A stretch of DNA of 64,000 bases from Brevibacillus dissolubilis (lineage in GTDB: Bacteria > Bacillota > Bacilli > Brevibacillales > Brevibacillaceae). The notes beneath the pieces were generated by a model. It did no database searches. It was given only the letters and a program-made list of their open reading frames with translations, and was not told the DNA's origin. The stretch covers positions 620,001-684,000 of the forward strand of contig NZ_VCNA01000002.1 of the NCBI RefSeq assembly GCF_006170445.1. The letters are read 5' to 3'. Below, one piece after another: positions 1 through 9,134 of this stretch; position 1 is the first letter of the stretch; each line of letters begins with the position of its first letter. A program made the translations under genes and the position numbers.

Positions 1-48
1 ACACCTGATTGGCTAAAATGGTGAACAACAACAGCTGATCGAACCATA

Positions 49-97
49 AAAAGGCCGGTTTCCCCTTCGTATGGTGGAAACCGGCTACTTTTTGCTT
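49..97 (-). terminator. Rho-independent terminator of the germination operon
   Basis: The two arms GGCCGGTTTCC and GGAAACCGGCT surround an 11-base loop and are flanked by A/T runs. Read on the minus strand the hairpin ends in a T tract. It lies about 60 bases past the gerC stop. Confidence 0.75.
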
Positions 98-157
98 GGA
101 CAGCTTCACTACCCTCGGACAGAACATCTAAGAAAGAGCACCCATGGTGTGATGAAC

Positions 158-1375
158 TCACTTTTTGGAGCCTAACGTTCCATAATCGGTAATGGTCAAT
201 TTCACGTTGTACTTGATCGGAACCTTGCTGAATATTTGATCCCAATCTGCTTTCACCTTTTCCCATAGTTTCGGATGCTCGATTCTCAATTGGTTTCCGA
301 AGCCGGCCACATCTGTTATGTATTCGTTTTGCATTTTTTTCGTTACATGATGTACCAAACGATTCACTTCTTCTTCGGCGGCTTTTTCTGCCCTTTTTAG
401 AAATTCATTATCAAAAGGGTCCCCCGATTCCACCCAATCTTCGGAGAGACGTCCCTCTGATTCGATATTCACATCAAAAGAGATATTACTTCCATTAACA
501 CGAGGTGTGATTTTGCTCTTCATCGACTTGATCTCGTATACGATCAGCTGCTCTGTCTGTTTATCAAAGCTTTTCACCACGCCTCCTTTGCTCCCTTTGC
601 CGGTTATCCACATGATGCCTTCTAATTCCGTTTCATTTAAAAAACCAATCAGCTTATTCGTCCGTCCTTTGATCACGGCTGCTCCTGCAAATTTTATCTC
701 CCTATTCGCCGCGATCACATTTTGCAACATAAAACTTGATCCTGATTGTATCTTGCCTTCTAATTTAGCCAGCGACATAGGAGGCATGATCCTCGTTGAC
801 CGATATTGATTATCTACGATTCCATGCAGACGAAACGCTGGAACTTCTCCACCTTTCTTGGTTTCGAGTGTCTCACTGGCTCGACCCTTGCTGATCAATA
901 TAAGACTGCTTGGCCTAATTTGATTGTCACGAAGCATTTGATCAGTCAATGGTTCCAAACTAATCCTGCGTACAAGATCCTCACCGAAAACAATCACTTT
1001 TAAATGCTGGCTGACAAAGGGCCGGTCCGTTCTCAATGAAAATTCACGAACAATTTGATGGACGGAATCTCCGGTTTCAGAAACATTAAGGTAAGGTTTT
1101 TGTTGCGCCGCCCCCCCACCTCTCGTCCCTGCGCCTGATGCTTGTGGGTTAATGATTTGAAAGGTTGTCGTAATCAGGTCTTTTTTGGGATAACCGCCGC
1201 CTTTCTCCCTCAGCTCCCTCTCCACTTTTGACTCCATGCCTTTATCAAATGCCAGGCCCACACCTAAACTCACCTCTTCAATCTCGTTGCTGCTCCAACA
1301 TCCTGCAAGAGACAGGGACAACAGAACAAACAGGGACAACAAGAAGCACCGTACCTGGCTATAGCTTTGCTTCAT
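158..1375 (-). CDS. Ger(x)C family spore germination lipoprotein (GerC subunit)
   Basis: This is the lipoprotein subunit of a GerA-type nutrient receptor, anchored on the outer face of the spore inner membrane. The N-terminus has a lipoprotein signal: basic residues, a leucine-rich core and a lipobox L-A-G-C with the acylated cysteine near residue 26. The 405-residue length suits the Ger(x)C family, whose three mixed alpha/beta domains follow the signal. It is the last gene of the operon and overlaps the 3' end of the permease gene by 17 bases, so translation is probably coupled. A good AAGGAGG Shine-Dalgarno precedes the ATG. The germinant cannot be read from sequence. Confidence 0.93.
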   Translation of the reverse strand: MKQSYSQVRCFLLSLFVLLSLSLAGCWSSNEIEEVSLGVGLAFDKGMESKVERELREKGGGYPKKDLITTTFQIINPQASGAGTRGGGAAQQKPYLNVSETGDSVHQIVREFSLRTDRPFVSQHLKVIVFGEDLVRRISLEPLTDQMLRDNQIRPSSLILISKGRASETLETKKGGEVPAFRLHGIVDNQYRSTRIMPPMSLAKLEGKIQSGSSFMLQNVIAANREIKFAGAAVIKGRTNKLIGFLNETELEGIMWITGKGSKGGVVKSFDKQTEQLIVYEIKSMKSKITPRVNGSNISFDVNIESEGRLSEDWVESGDPFDNEFLKRAEKAAEEEVNRLVHHVTKKMQNEYITDVAGFGNQLRIEHPKLWEKVKADWDQIFSKVPIKYNVKLTITDYGTLGSKK

Positions 1376-2462
1376 GCTTTCCCTCCTTCAACCTGGAGAC
1401 AATGAGCAGGATCAGTGGTAATAAGCCAAATAAATACAACGCGGTATCACCGACCAGATCAGCGAATGTAAACAGGTCATTGATATTTTTCGGAGTCATG
1501 GCAATGATGTAAATAACCGGAAGCAAGTAAAACATACATCGATGGATATCCTTTTGGAAGAGTTGAGCAAGTCCCAAAGCAGCTGCATAGTAGGTAATCG
1601 TAAAAGTAGAAAAAATTTGCATGATCCATATCACCAGGAAAAAAGATTCAAACCGTTCGAATAACAAACCGGTGATTTCCAAACTTCGTATCAGGTCAAT
1701 CGTCGGCCATGTTCGCGTGATCACCCCATCGATGGATAACGCTCCGATGACTATCACTACTGTCATCACATAGAAGAGCATGGGAACGGCCGTACCAATC
1801 AGAACGGCTTGTACTGCTTTATTTGGCTGTTTCATAAACGCCAAAATGATCAACATGATTTCTACACCTGTATACGCAAGAACCGTAGACTTTGTCCCTT
1901 GTAGTACCGGCGCTACTCCCAACCCCAGTACCGGGCGCAGATTATCCACCTCAAAAATTTGGAAGCTGATAAAGAAAACCAAAGTAAAAATGACGAGCGT
2001 AATGGGAAATATGATTTCATACAGACGGGCGATCGGGTTAATGCCCCCCATAATCAGATAGAGACCTACCCACATAAATGGCATGAGAAGGGCCCATGAG
2101 GGAGTTCCTTCCAGCAAAAAATAACTGGTTACTTCCACCAGCATTCTGGCATCATATGCGGAACTTGAGAAAAAATAAATGATCGTAAAGAGACTAAGCA
2201 GCCCGCCCACCCATTTTCCTGCAATCTCTTGACTGTATTGGTAGAACGTTTTTTCGGGATACCGTTGGCTTAATTTCACCATGATCACCCCTGCAATCAT
2301 CGTGATCAGTCCACCTAAAATAACGGTGATCCAGACATCTGGTGTTTTTACCGCCTCCACAGTTACCCGGGGCAAGGTGAGGAACGTAACACCCAGAATA
2401 TAATTGATGACGATGACAGCTGCTTGCGGAGTCGTAATCCGTTCTTCTGGTCTGGCGATCAT
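1359..2462 (-). CDS. GerB/GerAB-type germination permease subunit
   Basis: This is the integral-membrane subunit of the germinant receptor, an APC-superfamily fold with about ten hydrophobic segments that binds the germinant. Family-typical text includes the N-terminal ITTPQAAVIVINYILGV segment and a run of membrane spans to the end. The ATG at 2462 is preferred over a GTG twelve bases upstream because AGAGGTGG lies eight bases before it. The gene sits between the A subunit (29-base gap) and the C subunit (overlap), the canonical gerA-gerB-gerC order. Confidence 0.93.
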   Translation of the reverse strand: MIARPEERITTPQAAVIVINYILGVTFLTLPRVTVEAVKTPDVWITVILGGLITMIAGVIMVKLSQRYPEKTFYQYSQEIAGKWVGGLLSLFTIIYFFSSSAYDARMLVEVTSYFLLEGTPSWALLMPFMWVGLYLIMGGINPIARLYEIIFPITLVIFTLVFFISFQIFEVDNLRPVLGLGVAPVLQGTKSTVLAYTGVEIMLIILAFMKQPNKAVQAVLIGTAVPMLFYVMTVVIVIGALSIDGVITRTWPTIDLIRSLEITGLLFERFESFFLVIWIMQIFSTFTITYYAAALGLAQLFQKDIHRCMFYLLPVIYIIAMTPKNINDLFTFADLVGDTALYLFGLLPLILLIVSRLKEGKHEAKL

Positions 2463-2491
2463 CGCTGCCCCCACCTCTCAGTCATAGTAAG

Positions 2492-4165
2492 CTATCCTTT
2501 GCGTATAGAATCTTTCGTATGCATCATCTTCGGCCGGCGTTTCATCATCAGGAGCGGCATACGAACCAAAAAGTCTTTCCAGTCACTTAATCGATAAGGA
2601 ACAGCAGGACTGGCGTAAGGTACACCAAAACTCTTCATTTTCACCAAATGACTGCCAAGCAAGAGAAAAAACAGAATGACCCCATATAATCCAAACACAG
2701 CAGCGCAAAACATGGACGCAAAGCGAAGGATACGCAATGGAATCCCTAAATTATACGACGGAATGGTGAAGGAAGAGATCGCGGTTATCGCCACTACGAT
2801 CACCATGATCGGGCTGACAATTCCCGCTTGTACGGCAGCTTCACCAATGATCAGTCCGCCGACAATCCCCATCGCAGGACCAATTGGCTTAGGCAAGCGA
2901 AGCCCTGCTTCCCGCAAAATTTCGATGGCAACTTCCATAATCAGCGCTTCGATCAGTGCAGGAAACGGAACCCCTTCCCGCGTTCCAGCAACAGAAATGG
3001 CCAACTTGGTCGGGATCAACCCGGGATGAAAAGAGATAAAAGAAATATACAAGGCAGGTACGAACAACGAAATAAGCGCTGTGAAAAAACGCAATAGGCG
3101 GACAAGCGTGCCGGGAATCCAGCGCTCATAATAATCTTCAGGCGATTGCATCAGCATGCTGAATGTAACCGGAACGATCAAAGCGAAAGGCGTCCCATCC
3201 AACAGGATCGCCACCCGTCCTTCCATCAATGCACTCATGACGCGGTCAGACCGCTCCGTACTCTGTACCTGCGGAAACGGACTGAGATAATTATCTTCGA
3301 TGAGCTGCTCTACATAGCCTGATTCCGGCACATCATCCATATCGATTTTCTTGATTCTATTCTTGACCTCTTCCACCAGCTCCGGGTTGGCAATCTCCTT
3401 GATGTAGGCGATGACCAATTCTTTTTTTGCTCGCTTTCCTACCTGGAATTTGATGAAGGTCAAGTCCTCATTTTCCCCATGTCTTCGCAATAGGGCCGTA
3501 TTATCGCTTAATGCTTCTGTGAAACCGATCCGCGGACCTCTGACCAATGCCTCTGACGTTGGTTCATCCACATTCCGCGTTTTTGCTTTCGTTGTGCTAA
3601 GGATCAATACTTCCGACGATCCATCGATCAATAGAGCGGTCGAACCCCGCAATACTTGCGGCACCAAATCTTTTAAGTCACACGCTTCTTTTATTCCACT
3701 TATGGGAAGGACGTGATTTTTAAGAAATTCATTGGGGATAGCTGGTTTTACTTCCAATTGTCCCCTTCCATACTTTGGGGAGAAATCTGCCATCAGTGAC
3801 TTCATAATATGTTTATCAATGAGGTCTTTATCCGACAACCCGTCCACAAAGATGATCGCCGCCCTGATGTCTGTCCCTCCTATGTAAAACTCCCGGAAAC
3901 GAACATCCGAGTTATGGCCGATTTCGTTCCTGACAAGCTGCATATCCACGGTAAAATCGCCTGAAAAATGGTCTGCCGAAACTTCTGAAGGCTTTATTTC
4001 CTGCTGGTCCTCATGATCAACCGCTTTTATGTTAGTTGTCTCACGTTCCCCCGCTGACCGGATCCATCTAAACGTGAAAGCAATGACATACGGAACGCAA
4101 AACACAACAATCGCTTGCACAAAAACTTGCCAGTCTGCCAGATAGGAAACCATCGCTTGCCACAT
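2492..4165 (-). CDS. GerA-type spore germination protein (A subunit)
   Basis: This is the A subunit of a nutrient germinant receptor. The N-terminal two thirds is a soluble domain carrying the family block DGL(S/N)-D followed by a segment with [13 protein letters not shown]. The C-terminal third carries several membrane spans, starting near PEDYYERW. Here an additional hydrophobic stretch (residues about 9-35) precedes the soluble domain. The ATG at 4165 has AAGGTG six bases upstream. An in-frame ATG 18 bases earlier has no convincing Shine-Dalgarno. It is the first gene of the three-gene operon. A forespore sigma-G promoter would be expected, but I see only a weak match upstream. Confidence 0.95.
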   Translation of the reverse strand: MWQAMVSYLADWQVFVQAIVVFCVPYVIAFTFRWIRSAGERETTNIKAVDHEDQQEIKPSEVSADHFSGDFTVDMQLVRNEIGHNSDVRFREFYIGGTDIRAAIIFVDGLSDKDLIDKHIMKSLMADFSPKYGRGQLEVKPAIPNEFLKNHVLPISGIKEACDLKDLVPQVLRGSTALLIDGSSEVLILSTTKAKTRNVDEPTSEALVRGPRIGFTEALSDNTALLRRHGENEDLTFIKFQVGKRAKKELVIAYIKEIANPELVEEVKNRIKKIDMDDVPESGYVEQLIEDNYLSPFPQVQSTERSDRVMSALMEGRVAILLDGTPFALIVPVTFSMLMQSPEDYYERWIPGTLVRLLRFFTALISLFVPALYISFISFHPGLIPTKLAISVAGTREGVPFPALIEALIMEVAIEILREAGLRLPKPIGPAMGIVGGLIIGEAAVQAGIVSPIMVIVVAITAISSFTIPSYNLGIPLRILRFASMFCAAVFGLYGVILFFLLLGSHLVKMKSFGVPYASPAVPYRLSDWKDFLVRMPLLMMKRRPKMMHTKDSIRKG

Positions 4166-4286
4166 GTGAATCACCTTTTTCATTTCTCATAGCTGCCACT
4201 GATACCTAGAAGAACGTCCCCAATACCTCGGTTACCACCCCATTATTTCCCTCAAGATGAACGGCTAAACCAATCGAATACATTGA

Positions 4287-4336
4287 GGTACCATGAAAAA
4301 ACACCATATTTGGGCGAAATCGATTCGGTACCATGA
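4287..4336. repeat. Direct repeat GGTACCATGA, two copies 40 bp apart
   Basis: Identical 10-mers begin at 4287 and 4327, exactly 40 bases apart, in the 250-base region upstream of the germination operon. The start-to-start distance is close to four helical turns. This may be a regulator site or chance. Confidence 0.4.
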
Positions 4337-4351
4337 TTTGCAGAGATCACA

Positions 4352-4390
4352 CACAAAAAAACGACCGCTCTTCGTTACAGAGCGGTCGTT
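4352..4390 (-). terminator. Rho-independent terminator after the NmrA-like gene
   Basis: Perfect arms AACGACCGCTC and GAGCGGTCGTT enclose a 9-base loop. On the minus strand they are followed by seven T residues. It lies 24 bases beyond the stop of the oxidoreductase gene. Confidence 0.88.
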
Positions 4391-4413
4391 ACTTCTATCG
4401 CTACATTCGTTGA

Positions 4414-5277
4414 TTAGGAAATCTCACGTACAAGCTGACCCAGAGCTTCGTTAATCGGTGTTACCGGTCGGCCGAGCAGCTTTTCGAAATCGTTGCTCTC
4501 GATCTCCAAGGAACCTTCCCGAATACCTTGCTGGATAGCTACGAGAATCGGGATCACAAAGTCTGGTACGCCGGCCCCTTTCATGACGTCTGCATAGGTA
4601 GCGTCGTCAACCTGCTGCACGGAAACTTCCTTACCCAAAACCGTACCGAGAGCAGACGCCAGTTCTTCCTGTGTCAACAGCGGGCCGGACAACTCATAGG
4701 TCGTATTCTCATGTCCGTCGCCAGCGAGTACGGCTGCAGCCGCTTCGGCATAATCTTGGCGCGGGGCCCAGCCCACTTTTCCAGAGCCTGCTGATGTCAG
4801 CCAAGGTGCACCTGCCATCACAGCTTGAATGCTCGCGGTCTCGTTCTCCAGGTACCAGTTATTACGCAGGAAGGAATATGGGATACCGGTTTTCAAGATG
4901 GCTGCTTCGGTAGCTTGGTGTGTTGCTGCCAGGAACAGCTGGCTTTCCGTTGCATTTCCCAGACTTGTGTAAGCGATGAAGCCTACTTTTGCACGGGCTG
5001 CTGCTTCTACTGCATGGGTATGCTGACGAATTCTGGTTTCATTGTCTCCGTCGGCAGAAATGATCAATAGGCGGTCAATCCCTGCAAAGGCCGCATCCAA
5101 GGTTTCTGGATGGTCGAAGTCTCCATGACGAACCTCGACTCCTTGAGCACGGAGGTGTTCTGCTTTCTCCGGGTTGCGGACACTTACAGCCAGTTGGCTT
5201 GTCGGGACTGTTTTTAACAGTGCCTCGACCACTTTGCTGCCGAGCTTGCCTGTTGCACCTGTTACTAATAATTTCAT
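4414..5277 (-). CDS. NAD(P)-binding NmrA/SDR-a family oxidoreductase (quinone oxidoreductase 2-like)
   Basis: This is an atypical short-chain dehydrogenase of the NmrA / YtfG (QorB) type, expected to use NADPH to reduce quinones or similar electrophiles in the cytosol. The dinucleotide fold opens with TGATGKLGSKV (GxxGxxG at residues 7-13). The sequence also has SVRNPEKAE for NADP discrimination and the YTSLGNATES segment typical of NmrA-like quinone reductases, which lack the classical YxxxK pair. The ATG at 5277 is chosen because GGAGGA lies six bases upstream, and the longer TTG-initiated form would overlap that site. The gene lies downstream of an Rrf2 regulator on the same strand, and a copy of the regulator's operator lies in its promoter region. 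It is therefore probably induced by electrophile or oxidative stress. Confidence 0.85.
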   Translation of the reverse strand: MKLLVTGATGKLGSKVVEALLKTVPTSQLAVSVRNPEKAEHLRAQGVEVRHGDFDHPETLDAAFAGIDRLLIISADGDNETRIRQHTHAVEAAARAKVGFIAYTSLGNATESQLFLAATHQATEAAILKTGIPYSFLRNNWYLENETASIQAVMAGAPWLTSAGSGKVGWAPRQDYAEAAAAVLAGDGHENTTYELSGPLLTQEELASALGTVLGKEVSVQQVDDATYADVMKGAGVPDFVIPILVAIQQGIREGSLEIESNDFEKLLGRPVTPINEALGQLVREIS

Positions 5278-5311
5278 GATCGATTCCTCCAAATTGGTTG
5301 TAATTTATTTT

Positions 5312-5334
5312 GTTATAACAATAATAGTTACAAC
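5312..5334. promoter_or_regulatory. Rrf2-family operator, copy 1
   Basis: This is a 23-bp near-palindrome made of two 8-base half sites of the form GTTRTAAC separated by 7 bases. The same element (21 of 23 positions alike) lies at 5804-5826 in front of the Rrf2 gene. It sits 35 bases upstream of the oxidoreductase start. Confidence 0.72.
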
Positions 5335-5344
5335 TTGTGTATAA

Positions 5345-5374
5345 AATAAGAGCTCTATAAAAAGAGCTTTTATT
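5345..5374 (-). terminator. Terminator overlapping the Rrf2 stop codon
   Basis: The arms AATAAGAGCTCT and AGAGCTTTTATT have one mismatch and a 6-base A/T loop, and a T-rich stretch follows on the minus strand. It separates the regulator from the downstream oxidoreductase, which has its own operator. Confidence 0.6.
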
Positions 5375-5790
5375 TATTGAAACTTATGGATCAGCTGGTC
5401 GAGCGTCGTCTGTGCGAGCCTCTGTTCCATAGCGGATTGGGCATCTCTTAGCTCCGCTTGAAGAACCTGCTCGATATTGCGGCCGACCGGACAGGCTATA
5501 TTGGGGTTTTCGTGAATGCGGAACAGTTGGTTCTCCTCTGTCACATTCACAGCCCGATAGACATCAAGGAGGGTAATCTCGCTGGGATCCTTGAGCAAGG
5601 AAGCACCTCCCACCCCTGGACGAACGTCTACTAGCCCCGCCTTCTTTAACATACCCATCATTCTCCGGATTACAACGGGATTGGTATTGACGCTGCCTGC
5701 GATGAAGTCTCCTGTACACTCATTCGGAGAAAAAGCAATGAGGGACAGGGTATGCACAGCCATGGAAAAGCGCGTACTGATTTGGCCCAA
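5374..5790 (-). CDS. Rrf2 family transcriptional regulator (YwnA-like)
   Basis: This is a small winged-helix repressor of about 138 residues. Family text includes STRFSMAVHTLSLIAF, the recognition region INTNPVV-type SVNTNPVVIRRMMGMLKKAG, the wing GVGGASLLKDP and the C-terminal NPNIACPVG. The TTG at 5790 is preferred because GGTGGTGA precedes it and because the longer ATG (5829) would place coding sequence over the promoter and operator. Two cysteines (in NECTG and ACPVG) could sense redox or electrophiles, but the three-cysteine Fe-S pattern of IscR/NsrR is absent. The protein probably represses itself and the oxidoreductase downstream through the paired 23-bp operators. Confidence 0.85.
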   Translation of the reverse strand: MGQISTRFSMAVHTLSLIAFSPNECTGDFIAGSVNTNPVVIRRMMGMLKKAGLVDVRPGVGGASLLKDPSEITLLDVYRAVNVTEENQLFRIHENPNIACPVGRNIEQVLQAELRDAQSAMEQRLAQTTLDQLIHKFQ

Positions 5791-5803
5791 TTGTATCACC
5801 ACC

Positions 5804-5826
5804 GTTGTAACCATTATAGTTATAAC
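5804..5826. promoter_or_regulatory. Rrf2-family operator, copy 2
   Basis: Half sites GTTGTAAC and GTTATAAC are separated by 7 bases, matching the element at 5312-5334. It covers the -10 box of the regulator's own promoter, which suggests autorepression. Confidence 0.72.
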
Positions 5827-5842
5827 CATTCAGTAAAGTCAA
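5813..5842 (-). promoter_or_regulatory. Sigma-A promoter of the Rrf2 gene
   Basis: On the minus strand TTGACT (5837-5842) and TATAAT (5813-5818) are separated by 18 bases. The -10 box lies inside operator copy 2. Confidence 0.7.
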
Positions 5843-5873
5843 GCTCGTCTTCTGCCCCCGTACCTATCACCAA

Positions 5874-6671
5874 TCAGGAATGTTTTGCTCCTGCTACAGC
5901 CCGGACATAAACCCGCTTTTGATGTTTTTCTACCGCCACAGGCGCATCAAAAAACTGGCTTAACGTCTCCTCATCCAGAAGTTGTTCGGTTTCCCCACTC
6001 TGGAAAACCTCCCCGTTACGCAACAGCAAGGTGTGGCTAAACACGGGAAGGATCTCCTCCGTATGGTGGGTCACATAAATCAATGTCGGAGCATCCTCCT
6101 GCTGTGCAAGCTCGTTAATGCTGTCCAGCAGCTTTTCGCGCGAGAGCAGATCAAGTCCGTTGCAGGGTTCATCGAGAATCAAGATACGCGGATTCGCCAT
6201 CAGTGCCCGGGCAATCAGCACCTTTTGCTTTTCGCCCTGTGAGCAGGTCTTGAATTCCCGGTTCCACAGATGCTTGCATCCGAGTGTCTGCATCAACTGA
6301 TGGGCACGGCTCCAATCGGCCTCGGACGGTTGTTCGTACAGACCGATGCTGGCGTATTTCCCACTGGCCACGATGGATTGCGCATAATCGTTGACATGCA
6401 GCTTTTCCTGCAGGGATTGGCTGACCCAGCCGATGGATCGGCGAAGTTCCCGCAGATCAATCTCTCCAAAGCGATGCCCCAATACGGACACCTCGCCACT
6501 TGTGGGCCAGAGATAGCCGGTTATCATGTTAAGCAGGGTTGTTTTTCCCGAACCATTCAGACCGAGCATGGCCCAATGCTCCTTGGGCTTGACTTGCCAG
6601 CTGACGTTATGGAGCAGTGTCGTGGTATCTCTTATCCAGGTAATTCCCTGTAGATCGATTACGTATTGCAT
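5874..6671 (-). CDS. ABC transporter ATP-binding protein (YlmA/ModF-like, stand-alone)
   Basis: This is a single-domain ABC ATPase with Walker A GLNGSGKTT, Q-loop region VSQSLQE, a variant signature CSQGEKQK, Walker B ILILDEP followed by CNGLD, and the H-loop YVTHHTEE. It resembles B. subtilis YlmA and the ModF-like ATPases, which carry no membrane domain of their own. No permease gene is adjacent, so the partner and cargo are unknown. The internal ATG at 6671 is preferred over the ATG at 6692 because GAGGGTG lies six bases before it. A perfect 16-bp palindrome lies 45 bases upstream. Confidence 0.85.
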   Translation of the reverse strand: MQYVIDLQGITWIRDTTTLLHNVSWQVKPKEHWAMLGLNGSGKTTLLNMITGYLWPTSGEVSVLGHRFGEIDLRELRRSIGWVSQSLQEKLHVNDYAQSIVASGKYASIGLYEQPSEADWSRAHQLMQTLGCKHLWNREFKTCSQGEKQKVLIARALMANPRILILDEPCNGLDLLSREKLLDSINELAQQEDAPTLIYVTHHTEEILPVFSHTLLLRNGEVFQSGETEQLLDEETLSQFFDAPVAVEKHQKRVYVRAVAGAKHS

Positions 6672-6715
6672 ACTCTTCACCCTCTCTGACATCTCTCTTT
6701 CGAATCAAATACGTC

Positions 6716-6731
6716 TATGATTTCTATCATA
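6716..6731. promoter_or_regulatory. Palindrome TATGAT-N4-ATCATA upstream of the ABC ATPase gene
   Basis: This perfect 6-base inverted repeat with a 4-base spacer lies in the 130-base gap between the aminotransferase and ABC genes, about 45 bases before the ABC start. It is a plausible operator, with no regulator assigned. Confidence 0.45.
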
Positions 6732-6800
6732 AGAGAAAGGTCATCGATTGTCGTTGTGAAAAGTGTCAGAAATATAGAATTTTTGAGAGTCAGATCCATT

Positions 6801-7928
6801 TTATTTCAGCTTGCGTACGTACTCAGATACTTTTTCAAGACCCTCCCGCAACACTGGGCTACTGCATGCATAGCCAATCCGTACATAGCCTTCCATGTCA
6901 AAGCAGGCACCCGGTGTGAGAAATGCCCCTGTATTAGCCAATAATCCAGTACAGAATGTAACAGACGGTACAGGCACATCCACTTTCAATAAAGCCGTTG
7001 TTCCGGCACGCGGTTTGACATAGGAGAAGTCAGGTTCTTTGTTCACCCAATCATCCAAAATAGCAAGGTTGTCTCTCACAATGGTACGGTTACGCTGTAG
7101 GATTTTGTCATAGTTCTTGAGAGCATGCACGGCAAGAATATCGTCCAGCATCCCGCAGCTGATCGTGGTGTAATCCCGGTGCTTCATACATTCGGCGATT
7201 ACTTCTTGCGGTGCGGCAATCCAGCCAAGTCGCAGGCCTGCAAGCGAGAGGGCTTTGGAGACACTTGATGTGCTGATCCCTTTTTCATATAGATCGACGA
7301 TAGAAGGCACATCGGCATCGTCAGCCTGCAGCAGATTTCTGTAGACTTCATCGCAAAGCACGTAAGCCCCGCAGGAACGCGCAATCTCAACGATACGCTC
7401 CAACATATCCCGCTCCATCACAGCACCGGAAGGATTGTTCGGATTGTTGATGCAGATACATTTGGTATTGGACTTCACAAGGGATTTCAACTCGTCAAGA
7501 TCGGGAAGGAAGTTATTTTCTGGACGCAACGGGAGCAGATCGACTGTGGCCCCAAACGACTTAGGCACTTCATAAATCTGCTGATAGGTAGGATGCACAG
7601 AGATCACATGATCCCCCGGTTGAACCAGCGAGTAAAAAACCAAAAAGTTGGCACCGATCCCCCCGTTCGTGACGAGAACGTTATGCGGTTCAATCGATGA
7701 ATATAGGTTCGCAGCCACCAGCTGTCTGAACTCGGGAGAGCCTTCGATGTGACCATACGTAAGTTTTACGTCATACAGGGAACGAAAAAATTCGTCCGGA
7801 TTGGTGCCATCTAACGTGACCAGCTCCTCTAATGTGAGGGAGTCCACACACGTCTCTGCAATATTGTACACAGCGCTTGTTTCATATGCATTCATCCATT
7901 CTTCTACGGAAAATGCCTTGATTTCCAT
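6801..7928 (-). CDS. PLP-dependent class I/II aminotransferase (capreomycidine-synthase-like)
   Basis: This is a fold-type I PLP enzyme of 375 residues. It shows the substrate/PLP motif NNPNNPSG (161-168), the PLP-nitrogen aspartate in CDEVYR (near 193), and the Schiff-base lysine in SSVSKALS (near K225) followed by GLRLGW. Overall it recalls the VioD/capreomycidine synthase subgroup, but the true substrate is unknown. It follows the ornithine-cyclodeaminase-like gene by only 16 bases and has AGGAGG upstream, so the two form an operon opposite a LysR regulator. The pairing suggests catabolism or modification of a basic or modified amino acid (inference). Confidence 0.82.
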   Translation of the reverse strand: MEIKAFSVEEWMNAYETSAVYNIAETCVDSLTLEELVTLDGTNPDEFFRSLYDVKLTYGHIEGSPEFRQLVAANLYSSIEPHNVLVTNGGIGANFLVFYSLVQPGDHVISVHPTYQQIYEVPKSFGATVDLLPLRPENNFLPDLDELKSLVKSNTKCICINNPNNPSGAVMERDMLERIVEIARSCGAYVLCDEVYRNLLQADDADVPSIVDLYEKGISTSSVSKALSLAGLRLGWIAAPQEVIAECMKHRDYTTISCGMLDDILAVHALKNYDKILQRNRTIVRDNLAILDDWVNKEPDFSYVKPRAGTTALLKVDVPVPSVTFCTGLLANTGAFLTPGACFDMEGYVRIGYACSSPVLREGLEKVSEYVRKLK

Positions 7929-7944
7929 ATGACAACCTCCTATG

Positions 7945-9003
7945 TTACAGGTGAGCGACGATGCCGAGCCCTTTCGCTTTCGCCTGCTTTAATATGTAGT
8001 CCGCTGTAATGATATCCTGAAGGGCAATGCCCGTGCTGTCAAAAATCGTGATGTCTTCATCCGACAGTCGTCCCGGTGTCTGACCAAGGATCACACTGCC
8101 GATTTCTGCGATAATCTCATTTTTGTTGAATCCCCCTTTTTTAACAGGGATTTCTGTTTCTCCTACGTGGATAGCTTGGGTGACGTCATCGACAAATACA
8201 CGGGCTGATGAAAAAATGCTTTCATCAATTTCTTGCTTTCCTACCATATCCGCACCCACACAAGAAAGATGGGTACCCGGTTTGATCCAATCTTTTTGGA
8301 TGATAGGTTGTCGGGAAGGGGTTGCGGTCATAATAATGTCTGCTTCCTCTGTTGCGGTTTGAATCTGGTCGGTTGCGACAACTTCGACCATCTCGATACG
8401 CCGGAGGTAGGTCTGGTAGATCTCCTCATCGGCCTGATATGGGGACAGGAACTTTTCCTTCAGCTTGGCCTTCATGGACGTGCAGAAGTGTGCAGCCTTT
8501 TCGTATGAGCGGGGGTTGATCACCGTCACCTTCTTGATCTGTTCCATGATCATCAGCGTGGACATGATCAGAAAAGGAGCCAGGTGGCCTGAGCCTATTA
8601 ACAGCAGATTCTCTGACTCTTTTCTCGCCAGATATTTCGCGCCGATCCCCCCTGCTGCTCCTGTCCGCATCAACGTTACCGCATCCCCGCCCATCATACC
8701 GATCGGGACGCCTGTTCTGCTGTCGAGTACCAGGACAAAGCCGACGAGCGGCGGAAGATTTTTCGCTGGATTCTCTCCATACCACGACACGAGCTTTAAT
8801 CCGAATATATCGGCCCCCATCAAGTGACCTGATTTGATGTCCATGTCTGCCACTCCGGGAGAAAATTCATGGAATACCATCGGGAACAGTGCAGCTTCTT
8901 TTTGCGCCTTCAGGGTATAAGCGCGCTCAACCAGTTCGATCACATGTTTCATATCAAGCAATTGTTCTACATCTTCCTGATGAATGACTCTGAAAGGAAA
9001 CAC
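7945..9003 (-). CDS. Ornithine cyclodeaminase / mu-crystallin family protein
   Basis: This is an NAD(P)-binding enzyme of the ornithine cyclodeaminase / mu-crystallin / alanine dehydrogenase group. Recognisable pieces are an N-terminal RVIHQEDVEQLLDMKHV, the loop MGGDAVTLMRTGAAGG with its conserved arginine, the Rossmann segment LLIGSGHLAPFLI, and ADIIMTATPSRQPII. Members deaminate ornithine to proline, reduce imino acids or dehydrogenate alanine, so the exact reaction is open. The GTG at 9003 is chosen because GGAGGAGGGG immediately precedes it, and the longer form has an unrelated glycine-rich leader. It is the first gene of an operon with the aminotransferase, divergent from a LysR gene. 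Confidence 0.82.
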   Translation of the reverse strand: MFPFRVIHQEDVEQLLDMKHVIELVERAYTLKAQKEAALFPMVFHEFSPGVADMDIKSGHLMGADIFGLKLVSWYGENPAKNLPPLVGFVLVLDSRTGVPIGMMGGDAVTLMRTGAAGGIGAKYLARKESENLLLIGSGHLAPFLIMSTLMIMEQIKKVTVINPRSYEKAAHFCTSMKAKLKEKFLSPYQADEEIYQTYLRRIEMVEVVATDQIQTATEEADIIMTATPSRQPIIQKDWIKPGTHLSCVGADMVGKQEIDESIFSSARVFVDDVTQAIHVGETEIPVKKGGFNKNEIIAEIGSVILGQTPGRLSDEDITIFDSTGIALQDIITADYILKQAKAKGLGIVAHL

Positions 9004-9067
9004 GTTTTCCCCTCCTCCAAAATGATTGAAATGCCTTGGCTTTGACTTTACCATAGAGTCTATTGGC

Positions 9068-9087
9068 AAGAACAATTGATGGTTCTT
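9068..9087. promoter_or_regulatory. Inverted repeat AAGAAC-N8-GTTCTT in a divergent promoter region
   Basis: A perfect 6-base inverted repeat lies about 65 bases from the OCD-like start and 48 bases from the LysR start. It is the obvious candidate binding site for the LysR regulator encoded alongside. Confidence 0.55.
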
Positions 9088-9134
9088 ATCGTTACTATCA
9101 CAATTTTTTAGAGGCGGATAAGGGGGGAAAACAC

